DNA of 33,592 nucleotides, from positions 1-33,592 of the forward strand of contig NZ_SIJK02000057.1 in assembly GCF_004762035.2 (NCBI RefSeq). Reading direction: 5' to 3'. The notes under the pieces were generated by a model. The model searched no databases and was not told the origin of the DNA. It saw nothing but the letters and a program-made list of their open reading frames with translations. Positions 1-7,054 of this stretch are shown here, in pieces. Origin of the DNA: Candidatus Chloroploca mongolica (GTDB lineage Bacteria; Chloroflexota; Chloroflexia; Chloroflexales; Chloroflexaceae). Position numbers and translations under genes: made by a program. Numbering within the stretch: the first letter of the stretch is position 1; the number at the start of each line of letters is the position of its first letter.

Positions 1-57
1 CTGGACGCGGGGCGACCCGTGCAGGTGACTGGTGCGCAGAGTCGAGGGCTTCCCTAT
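1..57 (+). rRNA. 23S ribosomal RNA, 3' end (partial)
   Basis: The first ~57 bases match the 3' end of bacterial 23S rRNA. The pieces GTGCAGGTGACTGGT (about 19-33) and GTCGAGGGCTT (41-51) line up with the conserved 3'-terminal pattern TGCAGcTGACTGGTActaatnnnCCGAGGGCTT, with a diverged part between them. The body of the 23S gene lies left of the window. The exact 3' end is inferred from the E. coli end, about six bases past the GGCTT. The downstream tRNA and 5S gene support an rRNA operon tail. Confidence 0.72.
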
Positions 58-122
58 CTACCGACATTCGGTGTCGTGTAGGCGAAACGCAATCTATCAT
101 CAGCATTCTGCAGGTAGTATGA

Positions 123-197
123 CGCGGCGTGGAGCAGTGGCAGCTCGTCGGGCTCATAACCCGAAGGTCAGAGGTTCGAATCCTTTCGCCGCTACCA
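123..197 (+). tRNA. Initiator tRNA-fMet (CAT anticodon), CCA encoded
   Basis: A full cloverleaf is visible. The acceptor arms are CGCGGCG (123-129) and CGCCGCT (187-193), the D stem GAGC/GCTC, the anticodon stem TCGGG/CCCGA with CAT at 155-157, and the T arm has TTCGAAT. Discriminator A194 is followed by an encoded CCA (195-197). Initiator identity comes from the three G:C pairs closing the anticodon loop and the unpaired first acceptor position (C1 against T72), both classic features that distinguish initiators from elongator tRNA-Met. It lies between 23S and 5S, so it is probably transcribed with the rRNA. Confidence 0.95.
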
Positions 198-198
198 T

Positions 199-312
199 GC
201 GTGTGTGTCTGGCGCCGTGGAACCACCCCGTCCCATCCCGAACCGGGTCGTGAAACATGGCCGCGCCGATGCTACTGGGGCCTGAGCCCTGGGAACGTAG
301 GTCCACGCACGC
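199..312 (+). rRNA. rrf: 5S ribosomal RNA
   Basis: The stretch carries 5S hallmarks: CCCATCCCGAACCGGG followed by TCGTGAAACATGGCCGCGCCGATG-type sequence and a GGGAACGTAGGTC end. The terminal helix can be drawn between GCGTGTG (199-205) and the final CACGCACGC (304-312) with one G-T pair, giving about 114 nt, close to the usual 115-120. It starts one base after the tRNA CCA end. Confidence 0.92.
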
Positions 313-320
313 TCCAATTT

Positions 321-361
321 ACAAGAGGGGTGACTGTCTATTAGACAGTCACCCCTCTTGT
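321..361 (+). terminator. rRNA operon terminator hairpin
   Basis: The arms 321-339 and 343-361 are perfectly complementary (about 19 bp, ACAAGAGGGGTGACTGTCT and its reverse complement) around a 3-base loop, followed by TGTTTT. It sits nine bases after 5S and 12 bases before the stop of the convergent hydrolase gene, so it probably ends the rRNA transcript and may also act on the opposite strand. Confidence 0.88.
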
Positions 362-373
362 TGTTTTGCGACG

Positions 374-1159
374 TTAGCGTAGTCGGCGGTCAAGAAATTC
401 GCTCAGCACTGCATTAAAGGATGCTGGTTGTTCGAGGTTGCTCAAGTGGCCCGCTCCTTCGATCAGGGCGAGTTCGCTCTCGGGAAGATACTTTTGCATG
501 AACTGCGCTTCGCTCGGTGGCGTTAGCGTGTCTTCGGTGCCGACAATGATTAGCACAGGGACGGCAATGGTTGGCAGATCAACCGTTGAGTCGGGCCGCA
601 GAGCCATCCCGCGTAAGGCCCCGGCGATGCCGTTTGGACTAGTTGCGCTGATGGTGGCGCGTAGCGATGCGCGTAGTTCGTCGCTGGCACCCGGTGCAAT
701 GAGCTTTGGTAGCAGGATGTCGGCAATTGCTGCCGAGCCCTGGCTTTCGACGAGACAGGCGTTGGTTTCTCGTGCTACTTTGCCTTCGCTGCTGTCGGTT
801 CCTGCTCGTGTGTCGGCCAAAACCAACCCATTGATCAGGCTGCGGTGTGAACGCCAGAGCTCAAAGGCAATGTAGCCGCCCATTGATAGCCCGATCACTG
901 TGGCCTGTTTGATACTCAGGGTGGTGAGCAAGAGAGCCAGGTCGTTGGCGTACTGCTGCATAAAATAGACTTCGTTGGGTGCCCCGCTCTTTCCGAAACC
1001 ACGTAAATCAGGCACAATGACCCGGTAACGGTCGCGAAGGACGGCAACTTGATCGTTCCACATCGCTCCATTGAAGGGAAAGGCATGTAGCAAAAGGAGG
1101 GGCGGTCCGGTTCCTTCGTCTTCATAGGTCAGACGAATGCCGTTCAAGTACGTTTCCAT
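374..1159 (-). CDS. Alpha/beta-hydrolase fold protein
   Basis: A 261-residue alpha/beta hydrolase of the type that includes 3-oxoadipate enol-lactonases and related esterases; the substrate cannot be read from sequence. The catalytic triad is visible: nucleophile Ser92 in GLSMGG, acid Asp210 in VGTEDTLTP, and His238 in GAGHLSNLEQP. The oxyanion-side motif is HAFPFN near residue 25, where most relatives have HGFP or HGxP. The family length (260-280) fits. The start is set at the second of two adjacent ATG codons because AAGGAG lies seven bases upstream; the alternative ATG at 1162 leaves only four. The start lies inside the 3' end of the upstream gene (38-base overlap), which implies translational coupling. 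It is the last gene of the hisC cluster. No signal peptide or membrane segment is seen, so it should be cytoplasmic. Confidence 0.88.
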   Translation of the reverse strand: METYLNGIRLTYEDEGTGPPLLLLHAFPFNGAMWNDQVAVLRDRYRVIVPDLRGFGKSGAPNEVYFMQQYANDLALLLTTLSIKQATVIGLSMGGYIAFELWRSHRSLINGLVLADTRAGTDSSEGKVARETNACLVESQGSAAIADILLPKLIAPGASDELRASLRATISATSPNGIAGALRGMALRPDSTVDLPTIAVPVLIIVGTEDTLTPPSEAQFMQKYLPESELALIEGAGHLSNLEQPASFNAVLSEFLDRRLR

Positions 1160-2189
1160 CATTGCGCTCCTTGGCAGGTCTCGGTTCTGGTAAGCGGGGC
1201 ATGCCACCGGCACGCCCAAGGATGAGCAGGGCCTCGATCCAGTTGGGCGAGGTTGATCCTTCCGTGCTCGTGCTCGCAGTCAGGCTTAGTGCAGTGGCCC
1301 GCTCGGTCTCGCCTACTTCTACTGCCAGGATGCTGCTGAAGGCAAGCAAGAGCGGTGAATTGATGCGTTCAGGTTGCTTGACCGCAGGCCAGTGACGTAT
1401 GGCTAGTTCGCGGGTGAGCTCGGACGCGTATGGGGCCATCAAGATCAGGGCTATCACATCTTCGAGGGGTTTGCTCGTCAGCGTGGCTTTCCGACGCTTG
1501 AGATGGTACCCTGAGGCAAAGACTCCGCGACTAGGTAGGCGCGGCCCGCGTAGCACGAGTTGCTCACGTAAGACCTGAAGCCAGCGTTGCCCGGCACTCT
1601 TATGTTCGCTGCCGTAGATATGATCGGCAAGGTGGACGCCCCAGAGTACCAGTGCCATAGCCGACGGGGTGGTGGTGTCGTTTGTGGTCGCAATCGCCCC
1701 GCCATGATCTGCGCGCATCTGTGCGGCGAGCATGGCGACCAATTGCGCATAGGTGTAGCTGAACCGCCAGGTGCTTGACCAGCGAAATTCGAGAGGCGGA
1801 TCATGGTAGCGCTCTTCGCCTAGAAGGGCCGCTAGCCCGAGCAAGGTTGCCAGGGCTCCACTGTAGGCGGCAAAGCCTGCGCCAATCGGGTCTGGCACAA
1901 GCCCCTCTCGGTCAATGGGCGTTGCCCAGTGCGCCCAGATTCGTCGTTGCACCATGCGTTCGAGCGCCGCAACGACGCCTGCCCGCGCCCGTTGTTGCTG
2001 CTCGGGTGTGGCATCTGGTTGTAGGCCCAGGGCTGCGATCGCTATGCCCGTAAAGAGAACCTGCACCCGCAGGTTTTGCTCGCTCTCTTCAGCCTGGGTC
2101 AGATCAAATCCGTCCCACCGATTGATTGGCTGGCAGAGCAGCATTTCCAGATACGTGAGCTCTTCTTCACGCTCTTTTGTCCCATTCAT
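1122..2189 (-). CDS. Linalool dehydratase/isomerase-like (Ldi-type) protein, apparently lacking the active-site cysteines
   Basis: A 355-residue protein of uncertain function. Residues ~98-205 follow the pattern I associate with the Ldi (alpha/alpha)6-barrel family: DPIG then AAYSG (100-111), LLGLAALLGEERY (116-128), PLEFRWS (132-138), FSYTYAQL (143-150), and HLADHIYGSEH (186-196), where relatives have a short HGT-type motif. In characterised linalool dehydratase-isomerase the segment between these carries a CEPN-type motif and a second cysteine. Here it reads GGAIATTNDTTTPSA (163-177), without cysteine, so the known chemistry looks unlikely. The start at 2189 is chosen because AAGGGG lies nine bases upstream; the upstream ATG at 2198 abuts that site. 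It begins 20 bases after hisC and overlaps the hydrolase by 38 bases, so the three genes are probably co-transcribed. The family assignment is from pattern memory and is moderate in certainty. Confidence 0.6.
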   Translation of the reverse strand: MNGTKEREEELTYLEMLLCQPINRWDGFDLTQAEESEQNLRVQVLFTGIAIAALGLQPDATPEQQQRARAGVVAALERMVQRRIWAHWATPIDREGLVPDPIGAGFAAYSGALATLLGLAALLGEERYHDPPLEFRWSSTWRFSYTYAQLVAMLAAQMRADHGGAIATTNDTTTPSAMALVLWGVHLADHIYGSEHKSAGQRWLQVLREQLVLRGPRLPSRGVFASGYHLKRRKATLTSKPLEDVIALILMAPYASELTRELAIRHWPAVKQPERINSPLLLAFSSILAVEVGETERATALSLTASTSTEGSTSPNWIEALLILGRAGGMPRLPEPRPAKERNDGNVLERHSSDL

Positions 2190-2208
2190 TACGCCCATCC
2201 CCTTGCTG

Positions 2209-3279
2209 CTATCTGCCAAGTACGCTCCGTAGCGCCTGGAGGATGGCTTCGTTTTGTGCCTTGGTGCCAAAAGAGATGCGAATAAGCCCGGGAAGCCCCC
2301 ATCCGGTGAGCGGGGTGACCGTAAATCCATGTTCACGGAGCCCGGCTGTGACCGCTGCATCGTCTCCAACCGCGACGGCAACAAAATTGGTCTCGCCGAG
2401 AATTGGTTCAAGCCCGAGTGTACATAGCCCCTGGTCAAAAAAGGCGCGACTCGCTATGGCGTGCTCACGACTCCGTGCGAGATGTTCGCGATCGGTGAGC
2501 GCGGCGACCCCGGCGACTTGCGCCAGGAGGTTGACATTAAACGTTGGCCGTGCCCGTTCAAGGTAGGCAATCAGTCCGGGTTCGGCGTAGGCATACCCCA
2601 GGCGTAACCCGGCTAACCCGTAGATCTTGGCGAAGGTACGCAGCACGATGAGATTGGGGCACCCGGCACGGATCAGCGGGATCAGATCAGGATAGTCGGG
2701 CCGGGTCACAAACTCAAGATAGGCTTCGTCGATGACAACCAGAACATCGTCGGGAACCCTCCTCAAAAATCGGTCAACCTCGGCTGCGTTGTTGCTCGTC
2801 CCAGTGGGATTATTCGGATTGCAGAGAAAGATCATCCGCGTTTGTGGGGTGATCGCTTCGGCCATTGCTTCGAGGTCGTGGGTATAAGCACGGAGTGGAA
2901 CCCGACGCGGATGGGCATTCAGTTCGAGCGTACGGAGCAGGTAACTGATGAAGGTTCCCTCGGCCATGACAACCTCGTCGCCTGCTTCGAGTATCGCCAG
3001 GCAGAGGATCAGGATTAATTCATCCGAGCCGTTGCTACAGGTGACATGCTCGTACCCAAGCCCGACATGTGCCCCAAGCGCCTGGCGCAAGGCCAGACTC
3101 GACGAGTCGGGATAACGATGAACCTGATCAAGTGCTTCGTGCAAGGCTGCCAGCGCCCGTGGCGAAGGTCCGAGGGGATTCTCATTCGACGAAAGTTTGA
3201 TCAGATCAACGGCTGGCCCGGTGAGTAACTGGGGTGGTTTATAAGCCGGCAAACTCTGAATATGTGGTTTCAAGCGCAT
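2209..3279 (-). CDS. hisC: Histidinol-phosphate aminotransferase
   Basis: A 356-residue fold-type I PLP aminotransferase. HisC moves an amino group from glutamate to imidazole-acetol phosphate in histidine synthesis and often also serves aromatic amino acids. Visible marks are SSNENPLGPSP near residue 29, the N-terminal substrate motif; CNPNNPTGT, which holds the PLP-contacting Asn; VVIDEAYLEF with the PLP-ring Asp and Tyr; the Schiff-base lysine Lys218 in RTFAKIYGLAGLRLGY; and a C-terminal IRISFGT with the carboxylate-binding Arg. Length and motif spacing are normal. GAGG lies about nine bases before the ATG. It is first in a minus-strand cluster with the Ldi-like protein and the hydrolase; no other his genes are in the window. 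Confidence 0.95.
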   Translation of the reverse strand: MRLKPHIQSLPAYKPPQLLTGPAVDLIKLSSNENPLGPSPRALAALHEALDQVHRYPDSSSLALRQALGAHVGLGYEHVTCSNGSDELILILCLAILEAGDEVVMAEGTFISYLLRTLELNAHPRRVPLRAYTHDLEAMAEAITPQTRMIFLCNPNNPTGTSNNAAEVDRFLRRVPDDVLVVIDEAYLEFVTRPDYPDLIPLIRAGCPNLIVLRTFAKIYGLAGLRLGYAYAEPGLIAYLERARPTFNVNLLAQVAGVAALTDREHLARSREHAIASRAFFDQGLCTLGLEPILGETNFVAVAVGDDAAVTAGLREHGFTVTPLTGWGLPGLIRISFGTKAQNEAILQALRSVLGR

Positions 3280-3304
3280 AATATTTAACCTCGACGCAAG
3301 TTCC

Positions 3305-3332
3305 GAGGGCCAGCGGTACTCTGTTGGCCCTC
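3305..3332 (-). terminator. Hairpin between the histidine kinase and hisC
   Basis: GAGGGCCAGC (3305-3314) pairs with GTTGGCCCTC (3323-3332), ten pairs with one G-T, around an eight-base loop. It lies in the 84-base gap after the kinase stop. No T-run follows on the minus strand, so it may be a weak or factor-assisted terminator or a leader hairpin for hisC. Confidence 0.4.
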
Positions 3333-3363
3333 ACCACCTACTATCATGCTTTCTCATATAGAT

Positions 3364-5610
3364 TTAGAGTGGCAAGACAAAAGCAAACGTACTCCCGATG
3401 TCTTCATTGCTCTCCACCCAGATACGACCACCGTGCATTTGCACAAACTGGCGACTAAGGTAGAGCCCCAGTCCGAGCCCTTCCGTACGGCTGCTGCGCA
3501 CCCGATAATAGCGTTGAAAGAGGCGCGCCTGTTGTTCCGGGGCAATTCCTGCCCCCTCATTCGTCACACTCAGCACGGCCACCGGGCCACTGAAGCCCTC
3601 GGCCTCGGGAGAGTCAGCGTCACGATGGCAGAGGTGCAAGATAATCGGGCTTTCGGGCGGACTATACTTGATCGCATTGCTGATCAGATTGGTAAGCACC
3701 TGTCTGATCCGCAGCATATCACAGGTAGCGACGAGTTCGTCTTCATTGCATTCAAGGATGAGCGGATGCTGTCCGGCCGCGGGCCGTTGCTGGTCAATGA
3801 CTTGATTTGCCAGATGCACCAGGTTTACCCGTTGTAACTGAAGGTCTAGCTGGCCGGCATCAATGCGTGACACATCAAGCAGGTTGTCAACCATGCGGAG
3901 CATATGGCTCACCTGTTGAGTCAGGATGGTCAGACCATGCAGATCACGTGGGTCAGCCTCACCCCGTTGCTGTTCACGTCTGAGCAACAGGTCTGCGTAG
4001 CTCCGCACAGCCGCCAGGGGGCTCCGCAACTCGTGCGCAGCGACAGCCAGGAATTCATCTTTCGCACGCTCAACCTTTTGACTAGCAGTGACATCACGAA
4101 AGACCACGACAGCCCCCTCGATCATGCCATCACCGGCATGGGCTGGTGCCCCACTAAAACTCATCACCGTTTCATCGCCACTTGATCCGTGCAGGATGAG
4201 GCGATAATCTTGAAACACTTCCCCGGCCAGCGCACGGGTAAACGGGAGGTCTTCGAGGCTAAGGGGACGGCCTTCCATATCACGCATGCGGTAGAAATCG
4301 GGCATTGCGGCCAGGGGTTGTTCAAAGGGGAGCGAGTCGAGGCGCAGCAGCGCAAGGGCGGCATCATTCGCCAGCGTCAACCGTCCTGCGGCATCACAGA
4401 GTAGCACGCCTTCGGCGATAGAGGTGACGACGGTATTCAGCTTGCGCCGTTCACTCGAACTATCGGCATAGAGCAAAACGTTTGCAATGGCAAAGCCAAC
4501 CTGATTGCAGATCGGCATCAGCAGGTCTTTGTCGGTATGCATGGTGAGTCCTGGCGGCCCATAGAGGGCCAGCACACCGGCGACCGTGCCACCTGCCAGC
4601 AAGGGGAAGTAGGCGGCTTCCACGAGACCCCCAGTGATCAATGGCCCCTCGCCACGGTCTTCTAGCAGAGGGCGTTGCATTGGTTGCCCATAATGAACGA
4701 CCTCGGCACAGGGCGAATCGGCAACAGGAAGCTGAGCCAGGTACGTGGCCCCATCGGGGGGAAGCTGATGCTGTGCGGCGAGGGCAAGGTGATCGTGGGT
4801 TGGATCGAGCAAGAGCAGCGCCCCACTGGCATCAGGAATCAAGCCTACCACTACATCAAGCACACTACGTACCATATCATCGAGATCGGTTGCCGTCGAG
4901 ATCGCGGTCACCACGGCATCAAAGGCCTTCAACCGTCGTTCACTCTGCTGGGCCGCGGCGTAGAGTTGCGCATTCTTGATAGCCGAAGCCGCAAGATTGG
5001 CAAAGGCCTGCAAGACCGGGATGGCGGTCTGATCAAGTGGTTGCCACGCGCTGTCGCTTGAGTTGTGGCCGAGATTGATCAGTTCGAGCACGCCGATTGT
5101 TTCAGAACCAACACGCAAGGGCAAGGCCGCCGCAGTCAGGCGCGAGGGCAACTGAGCACTAAGCTGATGGAACAAAGGATCATTGACCGGATTGATCGCG
5201 GCGGCAGTCTGCTGGTACCCTCGGGTCGCCGACTTCAGTTGTGGCTCGGCGTGTTGCAGGGCGAGCCCTGCCAGGCCTTCGCCTGAGCGTAACTGGCAAT
5301 GGTGCAAGGCTTCGTGGGTTGCGGCATCCAGGGGTAACCCCAGCACGGTTTTTGGTCGCAGACGCCCGTTTGTCTCAAGCCAGAGCACCCCTGCCTGCAC
5401 CGAGGGCAAGATCTCGACCAGGCTTGAAACGAGGTTTGTGAGGATCGTCTGAGGATCAATGACGGAAACGAGGTATGATGAGAGCTTGAGCAGCCCGGTC
5501 ACCTGCATCGTTGCAACCTGATTGGTAGCATCAAATCGGTGAACGTTTGCACCGTCACCTCTGCGTCGAGAACGTCGCACATGGCGACGGATCGGCTGCC
5601 GCTCAGTCAC
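3364..5610 (-). CDS. Soluble sensor histidine kinase, GAF-GAF-PAS-HisKA-HATPase
   Basis: About 748 residues with no membrane segment, so a cytoplasmic sensor kinase. Reading from the start: GAF domain 1 (~40-215, starting around LLKLSSYLVSVIDPQTIL), GAF domain 2 (~230-395), a PAS domain (~400-505, SIAEGVLLCDAAGRL to VVFRDVTASQ), the HisKA dimerisation helix with phospho-acceptor His526 in AAHELRSPLAAVRSYADLL, and an HATPase_c domain with N box NLISNAIKYSPP, F box RLFQRYYR and G2 box GLGLGLYL. The G1 box is NEGAGI, Asn instead of the usual Asp, as in some other kinases. The GTG at 5610 is chosen because AGGGG sits eight bases upstream; a GTG at 5640 and an ATG at 5508 are alternatives. No response regulator is adjacent, so it is an orphan kinase. 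The GAF ligands cannot be predicted. Confidence 0.9.
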   Translation of the reverse strand: MTERQPIRRHVRRSRRRGDGANVHRFDATNQVATMQVTGLLKLSSYLVSVIDPQTILTNLVSSLVEILPSVQAGVLWLETNGRLRPKTVLGLPLDAATHEALHHCQLRSGEGLAGLALQHAEPQLKSATRGYQQTAAAINPVNDPLFHQLSAQLPSRLTAAALPLRVGSETIGVLELINLGHNSSDSAWQPLDQTAIPVLQAFANLAASAIKNAQLYAAAQQSERRLKAFDAVVTAISTATDLDDMVRSVLDVVVGLIPDASGALLLLDPTHDHLALAAQHQLPPDGATYLAQLPVADSPCAEVVHYGQPMQRPLLEDRGEGPLITGGLVEAAYFPLLAGGTVAGVLALYGPPGLTMHTDKDLLMPICNQVGFAIANVLLYADSSSERRKLNTVVTSIAEGVLLCDAAGRLTLANDAALALLRLDSLPFEQPLAAMPDFYRMRDMEGRPLSLEDLPFTRALAGEVFQDYRLILHGSSGDETVMSFSGAPAHAGDGMIEGAVVVFRDVTASQKVERAKDEFLAVAAHELRSPLAAVRSYADLLLRREQQRGEADPRDLHGLTILTQQVSHMLRMVDNLLDVSRIDAGQLDLQLQRVNLVHLANQVIDQQRPAAGQHPLILECNEDELVATCDMLRIRQVLTNLISNAIKYSPPESPIILHLCHRDADSPEAEGFSGPVAVLSVTNEGAGIAPEQQARLFQRYYRVRSSRTEGLGLGLYLSRQFVQMHGGRIWVESNEDIGSTFAFVLPL

Positions 5611-5818
5611 TACCCATACCCCTGTCCACTTGCTTGGCACACATACCCAGACAGTGTTGCGCTATGCATTGTGACGCTGAGCACCGTCAATACGTATCGT
5701 GGACACCTACCAGATGGCAATTTGTTTAGCCAGGTACGATGCAATGATCTGCCTGATTCAGCAAGCCAGATGTGGAGTGCTCAGCGTTGACAATCTCTTG
5801 CACTTAGTATACCAGGTC

Positions 5819-6343
5819 TCAGGCTTGCTGAAGCGGGGAATAGACTGCAGCTGAAGCCACCTGGTGCTGATCAAGCAGGGTTGCACCACTGAGGAGATCG
5901 TGGATGCCCTGGAGCAACTGGCGCAGGAGTAGCTCAAGATCGATCAACTGTCCAAAGTCAAAATGTTGTAAAATACGCTCCATATCTTCGCGGCGTGCCT
6001 GTTCGACCTGGGCGAGGCGTTCTTCGCCATGGGCTGTGAGGGTGACTTGCACGACGCGTCGATCTTCGTGATCGCGTACGCGCCCAACCAGATGGTCTTC
6101 GATCAGGCGATCAACAATGCCGGTCAGGGTTCCCGCAGATTGCTGGGTGATTTCGGCCAGTTCGCTCATGCGGCAAGTACCAGCGTCACGAATAGCAAAG
6201 AGGGTTACCATTTGAGGCATTGTCAGGCTAATTTCGGGACGATTCAGGGTTTGCAACAGTTGCTTATGGCTTTGCCAGGTAATCTGGCGAATCACATCAT
6301 CAATCGCGGCAATGTACTCGGTACGGGTTTCGGTCTCGTTCAT
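5819..6343 (-). CDS. MarR-family transcriptional regulator
   Basis: A 174-residue winged-helix regulator of the MarR type: N-terminal dimerisation helix, recognition region MSELAEITQQSAGTLTGIVD, then the wing motif DHEDRRVVQVTLTAHGEE with the conserved D-x-R-R, and C-terminal dimerisation helices. MarR proteins bind palindromic sites as dimers and usually release DNA when a small phenolic or oxidant ligand binds. The tail after residue ~150 is longer than in many relatives. It is preceded by its own strong promoter and a 14-base palindrome at the expected start of transcription, which suggests autoregulation. No obvious target gene lies divergently; the next plus-strand gene is rpoB, more than 700 bases away. 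Target and ligand are unknown. Confidence 0.92.
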   Translation of the reverse strand: MNETETRTEYIAAIDDVIRQITWQSHKQLLQTLNRPEISLTMPQMVTLFAIRDAGTCRMSELAEITQQSAGTLTGIVDRLIEDHLVGRVRDHEDRRVVQVTLTAHGEERLAQVEQARREDMERILQHFDFGQLIDLELLLRQLLQGIHDLLSGATLLDQHQVASAAVYSPLQQA

Positions 6344-6419
6344 CAGGGCCTCCCTGGCCAGGTGGCCATTGGCACGGGCAACAACAAACGGTAGTTTATG
6401 ACATGTGGATTATTCTTGC

Positions 6420-6433
6420 ATGAAACATTTCAT
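6420..6433. promoter_or_regulatory. Candidate MarR operator palindrome
   Basis: ATGAAA-CA-TTTCAT is a perfect 6+2+6 palindrome. It lies about 10 bases past the -10 box of the MarR promoter, near the transcription start, where binding would block the polymerase. Size and position fit MarR autorepression, but binding is an inference. Confidence 0.5.
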
Positions 6434-6442
6434 CTTTCTTGT

Positions 6443-6471
6443 ATATTAGCCTATAAATAATGCAATGTCAA
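6443..6471 (-). promoter_or_regulatory. Sigma-70-type promoter of the MarR gene
   Basis: Read on the minus strand: TTGACA (-35, 6466-6471), a 17-base spacer, then TAATAT (-10, 6443-6448). The leader to the MarR ATG is about 90 bases. Confidence 0.72.
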
Positions 6472-6480
6472 TAATATGCA

Positions 6481-6655
6481 CAGGCATAGCTAGGGCGATT
6501 GCATCTTCCGTGAATGCACCCGCCAGGGGTGCCCGTACACCGGATCCGGCCCCCGGCCTATAGCCTGTAGGGGCACCCCTTGCGGGTGCCCTGATAGAGC
6601 GTCTTTTTGTATCCGGTTTCGTATGATGCAATCGCCCTGCAGGCATAGCTAGGGC
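6481..6655. repeat. Palindromic intergenic element with flanking direct repeats (REP/MITE-like)
   Basis: A 16-base sequence CAGGCATAGCTAGGGC occurs at 6481-6496 and again at 6640-6655. Inside are a perfect 14-base inverted repeat, AGGGCGATTGCATC (6492-6505) against 6625-6638, and a 19-base inverted repeat with one mismatch, GCACCCGCCAGGGGTGCCC (6516-6534) against 6571-6589. The self-complementary CCGGATCCGG lies at 6540-6549. The nested symmetry can fold the whole element into one long hairpin and resembles REP or miniature inverted-repeat elements. No convincing gene lies in it. Its copy number cannot be judged from this window. Confidence 0.7.
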
Positions 6656-6738
6656 TGAGTTCGCATTGCCATGATGCACAGACACTGCTGGCTTGTGGTA
6701 CAATAAAGGGAGAATGCTTTAAAGTACGTATGTTTCGC

Positions 6739-6768
6739 TTGACAAATGTTGGTAGAGGATGGTATATT
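6739..6768 (+). promoter_or_regulatory. Strong promoter for rpoB-rpoC
   Basis: TTGACA (6739-6744), an 18-base spacer, then TATATT (6763-6768) preceded by TGG, giving an extended -10 (TGn). The predicted start near 6775 gives a leader of about 280 bases before the rpoB start. A dedicated promoter means rpoB is not only read from an upstream ribosomal-protein operon, as in many bacteria. Confidence 0.78.
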
Positions 6769-6802
6769 CCTTGTTCGCAGTCAAAATTGGATAAGCTCTC
6801 GA

Positions 6803-6959
6803 CCTGGTTGGTTGCCTTGTCTTGCTAACCAGGATGTTATGGTCGCATGGATATGCCTGAGCTCCAGGCCAGTTGAAACAACATCGCGTGTCCGGATCCC
6901 GCCAGTCGTTCCGGTAGCCCGTTGAGGCTTACCGCCGATGACGGGCGCTTTCTGTTTTC
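6803..6959 (+). promoter_or_regulatory. Structured rpoB leader with possible attenuator
   Basis: Within the long leader, CCTGGTT (6803-6809) pairs with AACCAGG (6827-6833), and GCCCGT (6917-6922) pairs with ACGGGC (6941-6946), the latter followed by GCTTTCTGTTTTCT. The second hairpin plus T-rich tail could act as an attenuator for RNA polymerase synthesis. I do not recognise it as a described leader family. Nothing gene-like is seen between 6656 and 7054. Confidence 0.35.
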
Positions 6960-7054
6960 TGGCTGTCGCCGCGTGTCGGTAGCGTCGTGAAGCGGATGCC
7001 GTCAGCTATCTGAGTCTTGCTGCTCAGAGGATGACGACGAAGAATGAGGTGAGT

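Noticed and set aside
6446-6703. Minus-strand reading frame of 85 codons
   Set aside because: It runs through the palindromic repeat element and the MarR promoter, has no ribosome site and no protein-like pattern.
6803-6959. A known riboswitch in the rpoB leader
   Set aside because: No conserved riboswitch motif was recognised; only hairpins are supported.
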